Assembly: GCA_963840245.1 (NCBI GenBank) | Contig: CAWIYI010000024.1 | Location: 62,001-126,000 of the forward strand | DNA length: 64,000 bases | Origin: Bog-473 sp963840245 | GTDB taxonomy: Bacteria > Actinomycetota > Acidimicrobiia > Acidimicrobiales > RAAP-2 | Direction: 5' to 3' | Part shown: piece after piece, positions 14,835 to 24,237 of the stretch | Position numbering within the stretch: position 1 is the first letter of the stretch | Layout of the letters: each line of letters begins with the position of its first letter | Program-made: the position numbers and the translations under genes | The notes under the pieces: model-generated | What the model was told of the DNA's origin: nothing | The model's input: the letters and a program-made list of their open reading frames with translations, nothing else | Databases searched by the model: none

Positions 14835-17375
14835 TCAGCGCAGAACCGCTCCGAACGCGGCGGCGGCCGCCTCGAATGCAACGGGTGCGCAGGGCGCCGA
14901 CCTCTTCGTCGGTCAGCGTGCGGTCGGGCGCGCAGAAGCGCAACCGGTAGGCCAGGCTGCGGGCCCCCTCGTCGATCCCGGCACCGCGGTACACGTCGAA
15001 GAGGTGCACGGATTCGAGCAGCTCGTCGCCCGCCTCCCGCAGCACCTCGGCCACGACGTCGGCCGGGTACCGGTCGTCCACCACGAAGGCCAGGTCGATG
15101 TCCGACGACGGGAACCGGCTGACGGCACCACCCACCGGGATGCGGCGGGGCACCCGCTCCTCGTCGAAGAGCAGGCCCAGGTCGACCTCGAGCCAGCCGA
15201 TACGCCGAGCCGTCGTGCCGCTGCCCGATGGGCGGGTCAGGTCGAATCGTACTGCGACCGCGGGGTCGATCTCCCCCACTGCACCGACGGTGACCTCGTC
15301 CAAGCTGCCGGCACGAGCCATGAGATGCGCCGAACGGGTCGGGTGCAAGCCCGGCAGTGGCGGCGTGCCGTCACCCGGGAGGGATCAGGCGCACCCTGTC
15401 CAAACGGAGCGCGTCCGCCAGGACATACCAGGCGGCCACCGCCGAACGAGCGTCGTCCTCCTCGTTGGCGAAGACGGCCGAGAGAAGCTCGCGCTCCCCC
15501 GGCAGTTCGGCCCGCTCGGCGCCGCCGGCCCCGCTCCGTTCGACGACACGCGCCAACCCCGCGCCGGGGTGCGAGAAGACGACGCCGACCTCGAACAGTC
15601 GCACATCGGGCTGCCGCCGGCTGGCGTTGTAGGCCAGCGCGCCGAGGAGACCGGGCAGCAGGGAGCGACGGAGGAACGGCTTCTCGGCGTCGAGGGGGTT
15701 GGCCACCAGTACCGCCGGTCCGGTGAGGTCCACGTCGTCGTGCGCGGTCGCCGACACGAAGGTGTCGGTCCAGCCTTCCGACACGCCCAGGCCCCGCAAC
15801 ACGTCCTTGACCTCACGCCGGGAGCGCTGCAGCGCCGTCAGCCGGCCCGGCTGCGGCCACGTCGGGACCCGGCGCGGCACGTTGGAGTAGCCGAACGTGC
15901 GGGCGATCTCCTCAATGACGTCATCGACGCCGTAGGGCTCGGCCCGGACGTCGGGGCGATTCGTCGGCACCTCGACGGTCAGCACGCCGTCGTCCGGTCC
16001 ACGCTCCCGCTCCAGCACCGTGAAGCCGATCGGCTCAATGAGGCGGGCGATCTCTGCCGGCCCGAGCGCGACCCCGATCTGGCGGTGCACCCGGGCGATC
16101 GGCACCGAGACCACGAACGGCTCGGGCACGTCGGCGCGCACGTCGAGCATGCCGTCGGCGACCTCGAGTTCGGGCACGCTCTCCGCGAGCAGCTGGCAGA
16201 AACGCCGCACCGACGGCTCGATCACCCACGGGTCGACGCCGCGCTCGAAGCGCGCCGAGGCCTCGGTGCGGAGACCAAGGCGCTTGGACGTGCGCGCGAT
16301 CGCCATGGGGGTGAAGTAGGCCGCCTCGAGCAGGACCTCGGTCGTCGTCTCCGCGATCTCAGACGAGGCGCCGCCCATGATCCCGCCGATGCCGACCGGT
16401 GTGCCCTCGGCGTCGCAGATCAGGCAGTCCTCGCCCGTGTCGCCGAGGCTCCGTCCTTGCTCCCCCACCGTGCGCTGCACGCCGTCGAGCGTCTCGACCG
16501 TCTCGCCGGACCGGGCTCGCCGGACGGTCAGCCCGCGTCCGGGCAGGAGCGACAGGTCGTAGGGGTGGGTGGGCTGGCCGAGCTCGAGCATGACGTAGTT
16601 CGACGCGTCGACGACGTTGTTGATCGGTCGCATCCCGGCCAGCAGCAGCCGCTGGGCGATCCAGCCCGGCGACGGTCCGACGGTGACGTCGCGCAGGACG
16701 GACACCGTGAGGCGGGGACAGAGGTCGGCCGAGTCCACCGAGGCACTCGCAGCCTCCTCCACCGGCCAGCCGCTCGCCGCCGGCGCGGGCGGTTCGGGGA
16801 GCGTGAACGGCAGCTCCAGGCGGCCCGCCAGGTCGCGGGCGATCCCCGAGATGCACCAGGCATCGGGGCGGTTGCCCTCGACCGCAATGTCGAAGACGGT
16901 GTCGACCCGCAGCCCGAGCGCCTCCATGATCGGCGTCCCCGGCTCACCCGGCGACTCGTCGCCCAGGATCAGCAGGCCGGCGCCGTCGTCGGAGAGCCCG
17001 AGCTCCTTGCCCGAGCAGAGCATCCCGTTGGACAGTCACGCCCCGCAGCTGCGCGGGCGCGATCTCGAAACCGCCGGGCAGGATTGCCCCGACCGGCGCC
17101 AGAGGCACGCGGTCACCCACCGCGAAGTTGGTGGCGCCGCACACGATCTCGAGCGGCTCCGCCCCGCCGCCATCGACGATCGCGAGTCGGATCTTGTCCG
17201 CGCCCTCGATCGGGCGGATCTCGAGCACCCGGCTGACCACCACGTCGCCCAGCCCCTCGCCCACGTGCTCGATGGCCTCGACGACGAGGCCCAGGTCGTC
17301 GAGCGCGTCGCGCAGCACCCCGACGTCGTCGGGGAACGGGGCGAAATCACGGAGCCAGCTGAGCGGAGCGCGCAC
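14835..17375 (-). CDS. pheT: Phenylalanine--tRNA ligase beta subunit (three frame breaks)
   Basis: About 846 aa in total, a normal length for PheT. The N-terminus MRAPLSWLRDFAPFPDD starts the tRNA-binding/OB part (IVCGATNFAVGDRVPLAPVG); B3/B4 has AWCISGIARDLAGRL; B5 has RTSKRLGLRTEASARFERG; the C-terminal ferredoxin-like anticodon domain has SRFPSSDIDLAFVVDD. Frames change near 17034, 15374-15379 (a CCCGGG run) and 14874-14876; the true stop is TGA at 14835-14837. The gene is essential and the family match continues across every break, so these are very likely sequence errors. It follows pheS. Confidence 0.93.
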
Positions 17376-17402
17376 GGGGGACTTTCTCGTTGTGGGGCGA
17401 GG

Positions 17403-18476
17403 TCAGAACTGCGAGAGGAAGCGGATGTCGTTCTCCAGGAAGGAACGCATGTCGGGAATGGCGTGACGCATCTGCGCCAGCCGGTCGATGCCGAATCCGA
17501 AGGCAAAGCCCGACCAGACGTCGGCGTCGATTCCCACGGCGGCGAAGACGGCGGGGTCGACCATGCCGCAGCCTCCGAGCTCGATCCAGCCGGTGTGCGA
17601 GCAGGTCCGGCACCCTTCGCCGAGGCAGACGGTGCAGGTGATCTCGTACTCGGCCGACGGCTCGGTGAAGGGAAAGTAGGCCGGACGCAGGCGTGAGCGC
17701 ATGCCCGGGCCGAAGTAGGCCTCCGTGAAGACCTGAATGGTGCCGGCGAGGTCGCCGAAGGTGATGTCCCGGTCGACCACGAGTCCCTCGATTTGATTGA
17801 AGACGGGAAGATGGCTGGCGTCGGGCGTGTCGAGCCGGAAGCACTTTCCGGGCATGACGGCGTGGATCGGCAGGGAGTCGTCACGCACCGCCTCCTCCAT
17901 CAGGTGGATCTGCACCGGCGACGTGTGCGTGCGCAGCAGGACCGTCTCGGGCTCCCCGACGTCGAGGTACATGGTGTCGTACATGCCACGGGCCGGATGC
18001 GCCGGCGGGATGTTCAGGGCCTCGAAGTTGTACCAGTCCGTCTCCGCCTCAGGGCCCTCGGCCACGGTGAACCCCATGCCCACGAAGACATCCTCGAGCT
18101 CGGCCCGGGCCTGGGTGGCGGGATGCAGGTGCCCCCGCACCGGCGCCGTGCGCACCTGGTCCGGGATGACCTCGGTCAGGTCCAGGCGGTCGGCGCGGAG
18201 CGCCTCGGCGCGCTCGGACTCGGCCAGCTCGGCGCGGCGTGCCGCCAGCAACGCCTTGAGCTGTGACTGGGCCTCACCGATACGGCGGCCGGCTTCCTTG
18301 CGGGCCTCGGGATCGAGGCCGCCCAGGGCGCGGTGGGCCCGGTTCAGAGGGGAGCGCTTGCCCAGGAACTCGGTGTCGACCTGGTGCAGGGCCTCGCTTG
18401 ATGCCGCGCCCTCAATGGCCCGCGCGCCGTCGGCGGTGATGCCGTCGATGTCGAGATCCACGTTGTCGGTCGCCAT
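17403..18476 (-). CDS. pheS: Phenylalanine--tRNA ligase alpha subunit
   Basis: 357 aa from ATG at 18476. Class II synthetase core: HPARGMYDTMYLDVGEPETV, TSPVQIHLME, motif 2 GKCFRLDTPDASHLPVFNQI, and motif 3 FGFGIDRLAQMRH. The insert CTVCLGEGCRTCSHTGW has the Cys residues of a zinc-binding loop seen in many actinobacterial PheS proteins. An N-terminal coiled coil (about 20-110) binds tRNA. An alternative ATG at 18506 would overlap the trmH stop; AGGGA upstream favours 18476. It pairs with pheT to charge tRNA-Phe. Confidence 0.94.
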   Translation of the reverse strand: MATDNVDLDIDGITADGARAIEGAASSEALHQVDTEFLGKRSPLNRAHRALGGLDPEARKEAGRRIGEAQSQLKALLAARRAELAESERAEALRADRLDLTEVIPDQVRTAPVRGHLHPATQARAELEDVFVGMGFTVAEGPEAETDWYNFEALNIPPAHPARGMYDTMYLDVGEPETVLLRTHTSPVQIHLMEEAVRDDSLPIHAVMPGKCFRLDTPDASHLPVFNQIEGLVVDRDITFGDLAGTIQVFTEAYFGPGMRSRLRPAYFPFTEPSAEYEITCTVCLGEGCRTCSHTGWIELGGCGMVDPAVFAAVGIDADVWSGFAFGFGIDRLAQMRHAIPDMRSFLENDIRFLSQF

Positions 18477-18495
18477 GTCGCCGAATTCCCTGTCG

Positions 18496-19363
18496 TCAGT
18501 CACCATGTCGCGCTTCGCCGCCCTCCGAGATGCTACGTGGCGCGGCACCACCGCCCCGGCGTTGGCGGAACGCCTCGAAGCAGACCACGGCGCAGGCCAC
18601 GCCCACGTTCAGTGACTCGGCCCGCCCCGCCATGGGGATGGCCAGCGCCCCGGAGAGCGCGCCGCGCAGAGCGGGGTCGAGGCCGGAGGACTCGTTGCCC
18701 AGGAACACCGCCGTCGGCGCCGACCAGTCGAGACCGGCGTAGTCGTCCCCGTCCCGCACGACGGTGGCGAGCGTCCGGAAGCCGCCCGAGCGTCAATTCG
18801 GCGGCGAGGCCGGCGCGTCGGGCCGCACGGCGAGGGGCACGTGGAAGAGCGAGCCGGCCGACGAGCGCACCGTCTTGGGGTTGTAGGGGTCGACGGAGTC
18901 GCCGGCATAGACCACGAGGGCCGATCCCGAGGCGTCCGCCGCCCGCAGCACCGTGCCGGCGTTGCCGGGATCGCGCACGTCGACCAGGACGACGATCAGC
19001 GCGCCGTTCCGGGCCGACCACGGACTCCGTCCCGGCCGGCGGCTCCTCGAGCATGGGGAGGACGGCGAGCACGGGCTGGGGCGTGACGGTGTCTGCCACC
19101 CGCTCCAGCACGCCGGCGCCCAGGGGGAACACCCGCACCCCGGCGGCATCGGCGCGGCGGCACACCTCCTCGACGGCGCGATCGTCGGCACCGTCGGGCG
19201 AGACGTAGAGGGACTCGATCGGAACGGCCGCGTCGAGCGCGCAGCGGATGAGCTCGGCCCCCTCGGCCACGAAGGCGCGCTCGCTCCAGCGCGCCGAACG
19301 CTTCTGCAGCAGCCCGCGCAGCCGGCGGACCCGCCGGTGCGAGAAGGCCAGCCGTTGGGTCAG
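18496..19363 (-). CDS. TrmH/SpoU-family RNA 2'-O-methyltransferase (frame breaks)
   Basis: About 289 codons. The N-terminal substrate-binding part reads LAFSHRRVRRLRGLLQKRSA and FVAEGAELIRCALDA. The knotted SPOUT domain has VVLVDVRDPGNAGTVLRAAD (motif 1), AVFLGNESSGLDPAL (motif 2) and AIPMAGRAESLNVGVACAV (motif 3), which together bind SAM. The frame changes near 19021; an in-frame TGA at 18793 or a pair of compensating shifts around it also interrupts. It begins at CTG 19363, overlapping the rplT stop as CTGA, an unusual start codon. It methylates rRNA or tRNA ribose; which one is not clear. Confidence 0.85.
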
Positions 19364-19743
19364 GAAGCGACCTCGGCCACGGGCGCCTTGGACAGCGCTT
19401 CCTGCGCGGTGGCCACGAGCGCACCGAAAGCCTCGGGGTCGCTGACGGCGAGATCGGCCAGGACCTTGCGGTCGACCTCGACACCGGCCAGGTGCAACCC
19501 GTTGATGAGCCTGCTGTAGCTCATGCCGTGCTGCCGGGCCCCGGCGTTGATGCGCTGGATCCACAGCTTGCGGAAGTCTCCCTTCCGGGCGCGGCGGTCC
19601 CGGAAGGCGTACTGCATCGAGTGCATGAGTTGCTCGTTGGCCGCCCGGTAGGAGCGGCTCTTGTTTCCGTAGTACCCCTTCGCCTGCTCGAGGACAGCGC
19701 GATGGTGCTTGCGGCCGTGGACGGACCGCTTCACTCTGGCCAT
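19360..19743 (-). CDS. rplT: 50S ribosomal protein L20
   Basis: 127 aa. The N-terminus MARVKRSVHGRKHHRAVLEQ, YYGNKSRSYRAANEQLMHSM and FRKLWIQRINAGARQHGMSY are diagnostic of L20, which binds 23S rRNA during early 50S assembly. It lies in the conserved infC-rpmI-rplT order with 74 bases after rpmI. Confidence 0.97.
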   Translation of the reverse strand: MARVKRSVHGRKHHRAVLEQAKGYYGNKSRSYRAANEQLMHSMQYAFRDRRARKGDFRKLWIQRINAGARQHGMSYSRLINGLHLAGVEVDRKVLADLAVSDPEAFGALVATAQEALSKAPVAEVAS

Positions 19744-19817
19744 GGGGGTGCTCCTCTCATCAAGATCTTCGGTGGGTCAGGTGGGTGTGCGCCGGGGCGC
19801 GGGGTGATCGCCTGCGC

Positions 19818-20012
19818 TCAGAGGCCGAGCATCCGGCGCGTGGCGCGCTCGTCCGCCTTGGAGACGTCGCCTTCACGTCCGAGCCGCCGCATGCGGACGT
19901 TGTTCTTGATCTCGAAATTGTGCCCCCGGAAGGCCTTGCGCCGGCGCAACCGGCCGGTGCCCGTCACCTTGATGCGCTTGGCGGCGCCCCGGTCCGTCTT
20001 CATCTTCGGCAT
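19818..20012 (-). CDS. rpmI: 50S ribosomal protein L35
   Basis: 64 aa starting MPKMKTDRGAAKRIKVTGTG, the L35 signature, with the basic stretch GRLRRRKAFRGHNFEIKNN. The start is 20012; the longer open frame upstream adds residues foreign to L35 and runs into infC. Four bases after infC. Confidence 0.96.
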   Translation of the reverse strand: MPKMKTDRGAAKRIKVTGTGRLRRRKAFRGHNFEIKNNVRMRRLGREGDVSKADERATRRMLGL

Positions 20013-20016
20013 TGCG

Positions 20017-20748
20017 TCATCCCTCTTCGGCTGATGCTGCGACTTCGCTGATCCCGTTGCTCCCACCGGCCGCCGGCGCCCTTCCGTTCCCCTCGACCCG
20101 GGGAGCGGTCGCCTCCCCCGCTCCGTCCCGGGCTGCCGGCTCGGCAGCCGCTTCGGGAGTGGCAGGGGCGCCCGACTTGTCGGGACGCTGCTGGTTGGTG
20201 GCCCTCGACTGGGCGGCCTGACGGGCCCGCTTGTCGGGGGCGAGCACCATGATCATGTTGCGGTTGTCGAGCTTGGGCTCGGCCTCCACCTTGGCCACGC
20301 CCTCCATCTGCTCGGCGATGCGGTCGAGGATCCGCTTCCCGTGCTCGGGGTGGTACACCTCACGGCCGCGGAACATGATCGTGATCTTGACCTTGTGCCC
20401 CTCGCCGAGGAACTTGGCCACCTGCCGGGTCTTGGTGTCGAAGTCCCCCGGCCCGATCTTGGGCCGGTACTTCATCTCCTTGATCCCGACGTGGACCGTC
20501 TTGCGGCGGCTCTCCTTGGCCCGCTGGGCCTCGTCGAACTTGAACTTGCCGAAGTCCATGATCCGGCAGACGGGTGGATTGGCCATGGGGGCCACCTCGA
20601 CCAGGTCGAGATCGAGCTCCTTGGCTATTGCCAGGGCCTCGGGGAGCGGCTTGATGCCGAGTTGGACACCGTCGGGGTCCACGAGCCGGACTTCACGGGC
20701 ACGGATTCGGTCGTTGATCCGGTGCTCTGTTGTGGTTTCAGCGACGAT
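20017..20748 (-). CDS. infC: Translation initiation factor IF-3, non-AUG (ATC) start
   Basis: 243 aa. The family N-terminus RINDRIRAREVRLVDPDGVQ is in frame upstream of any ATG/GTG, and the only initiator after the in-frame TGA TGA is ATC at 20748-20746 (ATC GTC GCT GAA). A start at the internal GTG 20682 would cut off the conserved N-domain. The C-domain has IKEMKYRPKIGPGDFDTK and VKITIMFRGRE. IF3 binds 30S and rejects non-AUG starts, so this start allows self-control as in Escherichia coli (AUU). The C-terminal tail (about 175-243) is a long low-complexity Ala/Pro/Gly extension. Confidence 0.92.
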   Translation of the reverse strand: MVAETTTEHRINDRIRAREVRLVDPDGVQLGIKPLPEALAIAKELDLDLVEVAPMANPPVCRIMDFGKFKFDEAQRAKESRRKTVHVGIKEMKYRPKIGPGDFDTKTRQVAKFLGEGHKVKITIMFRGREVYHPEHGKRILDRIAEQMEGVAKVEAEPKLDNRNMIMVLAPDKRARQAAQSRATNQQRPDKSGAPATPEAAAEPAARDGAGEATAPRVEGNGRAPAAGGSNGISEVAASAEEG

Positions 20749-20766
20749 GCGTCATCACACCTCTCA
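20746..20766 (-). promoter_or_regulatory. infC translation start: GAGAGG ribosome-binding site, ATC start and overlapping five-codon ORF
   Basis: GAGAGG lies 11 bases before the ATC start. Between them is ATG ACG CAT CGT CGC TGA, a five-codon ORF in another frame whose TGA overlaps infC codons 3-4. Initiation at that ATG would compete with the ATC start. Confidence 0.55.
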
Positions 20767-20949
20767 CTCGGGCGCGCGGTCCTTCCGCGGGCCAATCGAT
20801 GGAGGCGGGGCCGACGAGCGGGCAGAGCCCGCGTCCGAGGGACGTTCGACCTGGCGCACGGTGCTCCCCGCGGTGCAGGGTGGTGGCCAGGTGGAGGCCA
20901 CTCAGTGGTGGCCCCGCTTCCGTGTAGTCAAGGAGCATAGGGTACCAGC

Positions 20950-21409
20950 ATGAGCAGCCTGTGGACACCGTCGGGTGAGCATTTCCCCAAGAAGGAGGGA
21001 GACGACGCCGCCTCTCCGCCGAACGACGGGGAGGGCGACACCGACGTCACGCAGACGCCGGGTGCGGCGCCCCTGACCGAGGAGCAGGCGGCGGCCCAGG
21101 CCGAAGTCGACGCCATGCGGGCCCAGCTGGCCCACACGCCGGCCGAGGTGGTGGTGGCCAACCACTGCTACGGGCTCTTCGAGCTCGCCGCCATCTACCT
21201 CTCCCAGTCCCCGCCCATGTTGTTCCAGGCCCGCCTGGCCATCGACGGCCTGGGCTCCCTGCTCGACGGGCTCCGAGGGCCGCCTCGGGGAGGCCGAGCC
21301 GGCCCTCCTCGAGTCCCTCTCCCAGCTGCGCCTGGCCTTCGTCAGCCTCGAGGGGGCCGAGAAGGCCGGCGCCGAGAACGCGGCCAACGCCGGACAGAGC
21401 ACCGACTGA
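20950..21409 (+). CDS. DUF1844-like small protein (one frame break)
   Basis: About 152 aa, divergent from infC. An acidic, disordered N-terminus (SSLWTPSGEHFPKKEGDD) is followed by a helical domain VVVANHCYGLFELAAIYLSQ, then LFQARLAIDGLGSLLDGL and, after a frame change at about 21273 (one extra C), GEAEPALLESLSQLRLAFVS. This helical pattern resembles DUF1844 proteins, which are often encoded next to infC or rplT. Function unknown. The stop TGA at 21407 lies inside a 21-bp tandem repeat. Confidence 0.7.
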
Positions 21410-21454
21410 CCGGGACAGAGCACCAACTAATTCGGACAGAGCACCAACCAATTG
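21392..21454 (+). repeat. Three 21-bp tandem repeats over the DUF1844-like stop codon
   Basis: GGACAGAGCACC recurs at 21392, 21413 and 21434, exactly 21 bases apart. The period is seven codons, in frame with the preceding gene: GQSTD-stop, GQSTN-stop, then GQSTNQLGRP-stop. Beyond the repeats, to 21688, I see no gene. Confidence 0.75.
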
Positions 21455-21688
21455 GGACGTCCGTAACGAAGACGTCCAGGCCAGCACCGCCGCCGGCAGC
21501 CAGAACTTGGTTCCTGCAATGGCGATTGCACTGGCGGGCAAGGGTCGACTCCAGGGCATCGCTGCCAGGCCGGAGTCGCGCCGACGCGCAGTGGCCGGGC
21601 GCTATCTGATCCGCCGAGATCACCCGGATTATCCGAAGGATGGCGCCGCCGCACACGGGACCGCCTGCGGGCCGATTACCGCCCTACG

Positions 21689-21970
21689 ATGCGGTTTGCG
21701 ATGCACCGTTGGTTCTCCGCCCGAGCCATCCAACTCCACCTGGAGTTCTTCCTGATCGTCGCCGGGTGCGCCGCAGCGACCTGGTGGCAGGCCCGTCGGG
21801 CCCTGGGGGGGAACGGCCTGAGCTGGTTCTACACCTTCGAGTGGCCGATCCTGGCCGCCATTGCGATCGCGGCCTGGTGGCACCTCATTCACGAGAACCC
21901 GGAGCAGCGTGCGGCCCGGAAACGAGAGAGGGCCGAGAAGGATCCGGCCGAGCGCGCGGCCGAGTGGTAG
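21689..21970 (+). CDS. Small membrane protein of unknown function
   Basis: 93 aa with two hydrophobic helices (LEFFLIVAGCAAATWWQARR and FEWPILAAIAIAAWWHLIH) and a charged C-terminal tail ERAEKDPAERAAEW. An internal ATG at 21704 is an alternative start. No known domain recognised. It is the first gene of a plus-strand group with redox and SCO1 genes, so a link to oxidase assembly is plausible but unproven. Confidence 0.65.
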   Translation: MRFAMHRWFSARAIQLHLEFFLIVAGCAAATWWQARRALGGNGLSWFYTFEWPILAAIAIAAWWHLIHENPEQRAARKRERAEKDPAERAAEW

Positions 21971-22079
21971 CCGACCCTCGGCGGCGACCTCGGGTGCTCC
22001 CGCCGACCGGTCTTCCCGGCCTGCAGGTTCGCCAACACCCACCGAGGAATCAGAACGGTGGCTCGCTAGCCTGACCAGC

Positions 22080-22721
22080 GTGGACCCAGGGGGGATTCCC
22101 GTTGGCAGCCCGGCGCACACGATCGGCGCCGAGGGACGTCACGCGAGCAGGCCGGATCGGGTCTTCATGTGCATCGCAGCTGTCGCCGCAACATGCCTGG
22201 TCGGCTTCGTGATCTTCGTGATCGTCCGCGGTCCCTCCCGGGCGGCGCAGGGGCCATCCTCCACCGCCCTCGAGTCCGCGCCGCCTCCCGTTCTGAAGGC
22301 GGGCACGGTGGCGCCTGGCTTCTCCCTTCCCCCCTTGGCCGGCACGAATCCGATCGCGCTCGCCTCTTTTCGGGGGAAGCCGGTCATCGTCAACTTCTTC
22401 GCCTCCTGGTGCCGCGACTGCCGGGCCGAGCTCGGCGCGATGGCCACGGTCGCCCGAGCAGCCCAGGGACGAGTCGCCGTGGTCGGCGTCGATTCCAACG
22501 AGAGCTCCGGAGCCGCGGCCACGAGGCTGTTGGCCGCCGCCGGGGCCACCTATCCCGTGGCCGTCGATGCGCATGCCACGGTGGCCTCCGAGTACCTCGT
22601 GAGCGCTCTCCCGGTCAGCTATTTCGTTGACGCCGCGGGACGGGTCGTGGGCACGGCGCTCGGCCCTCAGACAGCATCGTCATTGCAGCGCTGGATCGCA
22701 CGTCTCGACAGTGGCCGATGA
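22080..22721 (+). CDS. Membrane-anchored thioredoxin-like protein (TlpA/ResA type)
   Basis: 213 aa from GTG at 22080. One N-terminal membrane helix (about 29-50, CIAAVAATCLVGFVIFVIV), a linker, then an AhpC/TlpA-type thioredoxin fold: GTVAPGFSLPPLAG, VIVNFFASWCRDCRAELGAM with redox pair Cys111/Cys114, and cis-Pro in SALPVSYFVD. It would act outside the membrane, reducing apo-cytochrome c or CuA thiols. Its stop overlaps the SCO1 start as ATGA, supporting a joint role in oxidase maturation. Confidence 0.88.
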   Translation: MDPGGIPVGSPAHTIGAEGRHASRPDRVFMCIAAVAATCLVGFVIFVIVRGPSRAAQGPSSTALESAPPPVLKAGTVAPGFSLPPLAGTNPIALASFRGKPVIVNFFASWCRDCRAELGAMATVARAAQGRVAVVGVDSNESSGAAATRLLAAAGATYPVAVDAHATVASEYLVSALPVSYFVDAAGRVVGTALGPQTASSLQRWIARLDSGR

Positions 22722-23611
22722 CGGTGCCACCCGGAGCGGAGGGGAGAAATCTGGCCCCGCCGTCCCTCGAGGCGGGATCGGCCGCACCCTCCCCCGCCCC
22801 GCCGGTGGACCGGGCGGCGGCCTTGGCCGCGGGCGCGCCCGGCATCCCCGCCAAATTCGTCTTCTGGGTGCTGGGCATCGCGCTCGTCGCCAGCCTGGGA
22901 GGCCTGCTCGCCGAGCACGTGTTCTCCTCCGCGGGGCTCAATCCGGTGCCGACCACTGTTCCCCGCGCCGCGGCGACCCCGACGCCGGCTACCGCGCCGA
23001 GCGCACCGACATCCGCAGCCGATCGCTCCCTCGACGCTCCATTGGCGGCATTCATGGGTTTGAGCTCCCCCGCGCCGCATCCAGCTCCTGCATTCGCACT
23101 GACCGACCAGAGGGGCCTGCCCACGTCGGTGCCGGCGCAGCCGGGGCGGGTGATCGTCCTGACGTTCTTCAATGCGCCGTGCAACGACATCTGCCCCGTG
23201 CTGGCCGCCGAATTGGAACAAGCCGATGCCACCCTCGGCGCTGCGGCCTCCAACATCGAGTTCGTCACCGTCAACACGGACCCCTCCGCCCTGGCCCAGT
23301 CCGACGAAACCCCGTCCGTCCAAGGGACCGGCTTGGGTTCGCTGCCGAATTGGCACATGGTCACCGGCCCGCTGCCCACCCTCAACTCCCTCTGGAAGTC
23401 TTACGGCGTGTCCATCTCGGTCTCCGAGAAGACCGGTCTCCAGGCGCACAACGACATCATGGAGTTCATCGACCCCCGGGGTGACCTCCGGTATCGCGCG
23501 ACGCCGTTCGCCGACGAGAGCACGACCGGGACCTTCAGCCTGCCGGCGGCAAGCATTGCCCGTTGGGCCCAGGGGATCGCCACCTACGCCGAGCAGCTCC
23601 AGAGTCAATGA
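22718..23611 (+). CDS. SCO1/SenC copper chaperone
   Basis: 297 aa. Pro/Ala-rich N-terminus, one membrane helix (about 45-65), then a thioredoxin-like SCO domain. Copper ligands are the CxxxC in FFNAPCNDICPV (Cys155, Cys159) and the His in GLQAHNDIMEFIDPRG. SCO1 proteins deliver copper to the CuA site of cytochrome c oxidase subunit II, whose gene lies in the convergent operon. ATGA overlaps at both ends couple it to the TlpA-like gene and to the next gene. Confidence 0.9.
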   Translation: MTVPPGAEGRNLAPPSLEAGSAAPSPAPPVDRAAALAAGAPGIPAKFVFWVLGIALVASLGGLLAEHVFSSAGLNPVPTTVPRAAATPTPATAPSAPTSAADRSLDAPLAAFMGLSSPAPHPAPAFALTDQRGLPTSVPAQPGRVIVLTFFNAPCNDICPVLAAELEQADATLGAAASNIEFVTVNTDPSALAQSDETPSVQGTGLGSLPNWHMVTGPLPTLNSLWKSYGVSISVSEKTGLQAHNDIMEFIDPRGDLRYRATPFADESTTGTFSLPAASIARWAQGIATYAEQLQSQ

Positions 23612-24234
23612 GCCCTCCGGCCGAGCCCACCGGGCGGCCCACGTGGTGGCAACGGCACCGTGGACTGCTGATCGCGGCCGCAGTGTTGGTCATACTCCTG
23701 ATCACGGTCCTCAGTGATCTGCCGGTCAGCACCTCCCGGGCCGACGACATCGGTGCGGAGCGGAGCGTGATGAGCGAGGTGAACACAGACCTCGCACCGT
23801 GTGCCCTCGCCATCCATCAGGCAGTCGGCATATGGAACCTGCAGGCCACGCACGAGCTCACCCCGGCGGATCGGGCGCCGACGCCCGGCCTGCTGGGTGA
23901 CGATCAGACAGCCTGTTCCTTCACGAACGAGAACATCTACGACCTGGCCGATATCCAGGTTCCCGGGACGGCGGCCGGCAAGCAGCTGGGCCAGCTGGTG
24001 GCGACGGTGACGTTGTGGACGACATCCGACTCCCTGCGGGCGATCGAGGACGTGCAGACACTGATGGGCGACCCGGGCAACGCCACCGTGCTGCACAACC
24101 TGTCGATGGAGGAAGCCCGACTCGCCACCGATCGCCGCTTGGCCATCGCGCAGGAGAACGCGGCGGACCGCAACCTCGGCACCCATCTGCCCCGCGTCGA
24201 CCTGCCTCAAATTTCGGGTGCGAGCACGGGCTGA
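23608..24234 (+). CDS. Membrane-anchored extracytoplasmic protein of unknown function
   Basis: 208 aa with one membrane helix (GLLIAAAVLVILLITVLSDL, about 19-38) and an extracytoplasmic helical domain. Two Cys (LAPCALAI and QTACSFTN) could form a disulfide. No family recognised. It starts in an ATGA overlap with SCO1 and ends three bases from the convergent ctaG, so it is probably an accessory to the oxidase cluster. Confidence 0.7.
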   Translation: MSPPAEPTGRPTWWQRHRGLLIAAAVLVILLITVLSDLPVSTSRADDIGAERSVMSEVNTDLAPCALAIHQAVGIWNLQATHELTPADRAPTPGLLGDDQTACSFTNENIYDLADIQVPGTAAGKQLGQLVATVTLWTTSDSLRAIEDVQTLMGDPGNATVLHNLSMEEARLATDRRLAIAQENAADRNLGTHLPRVDLPQISGASTG

Positions 24235-24237
24235 GGG

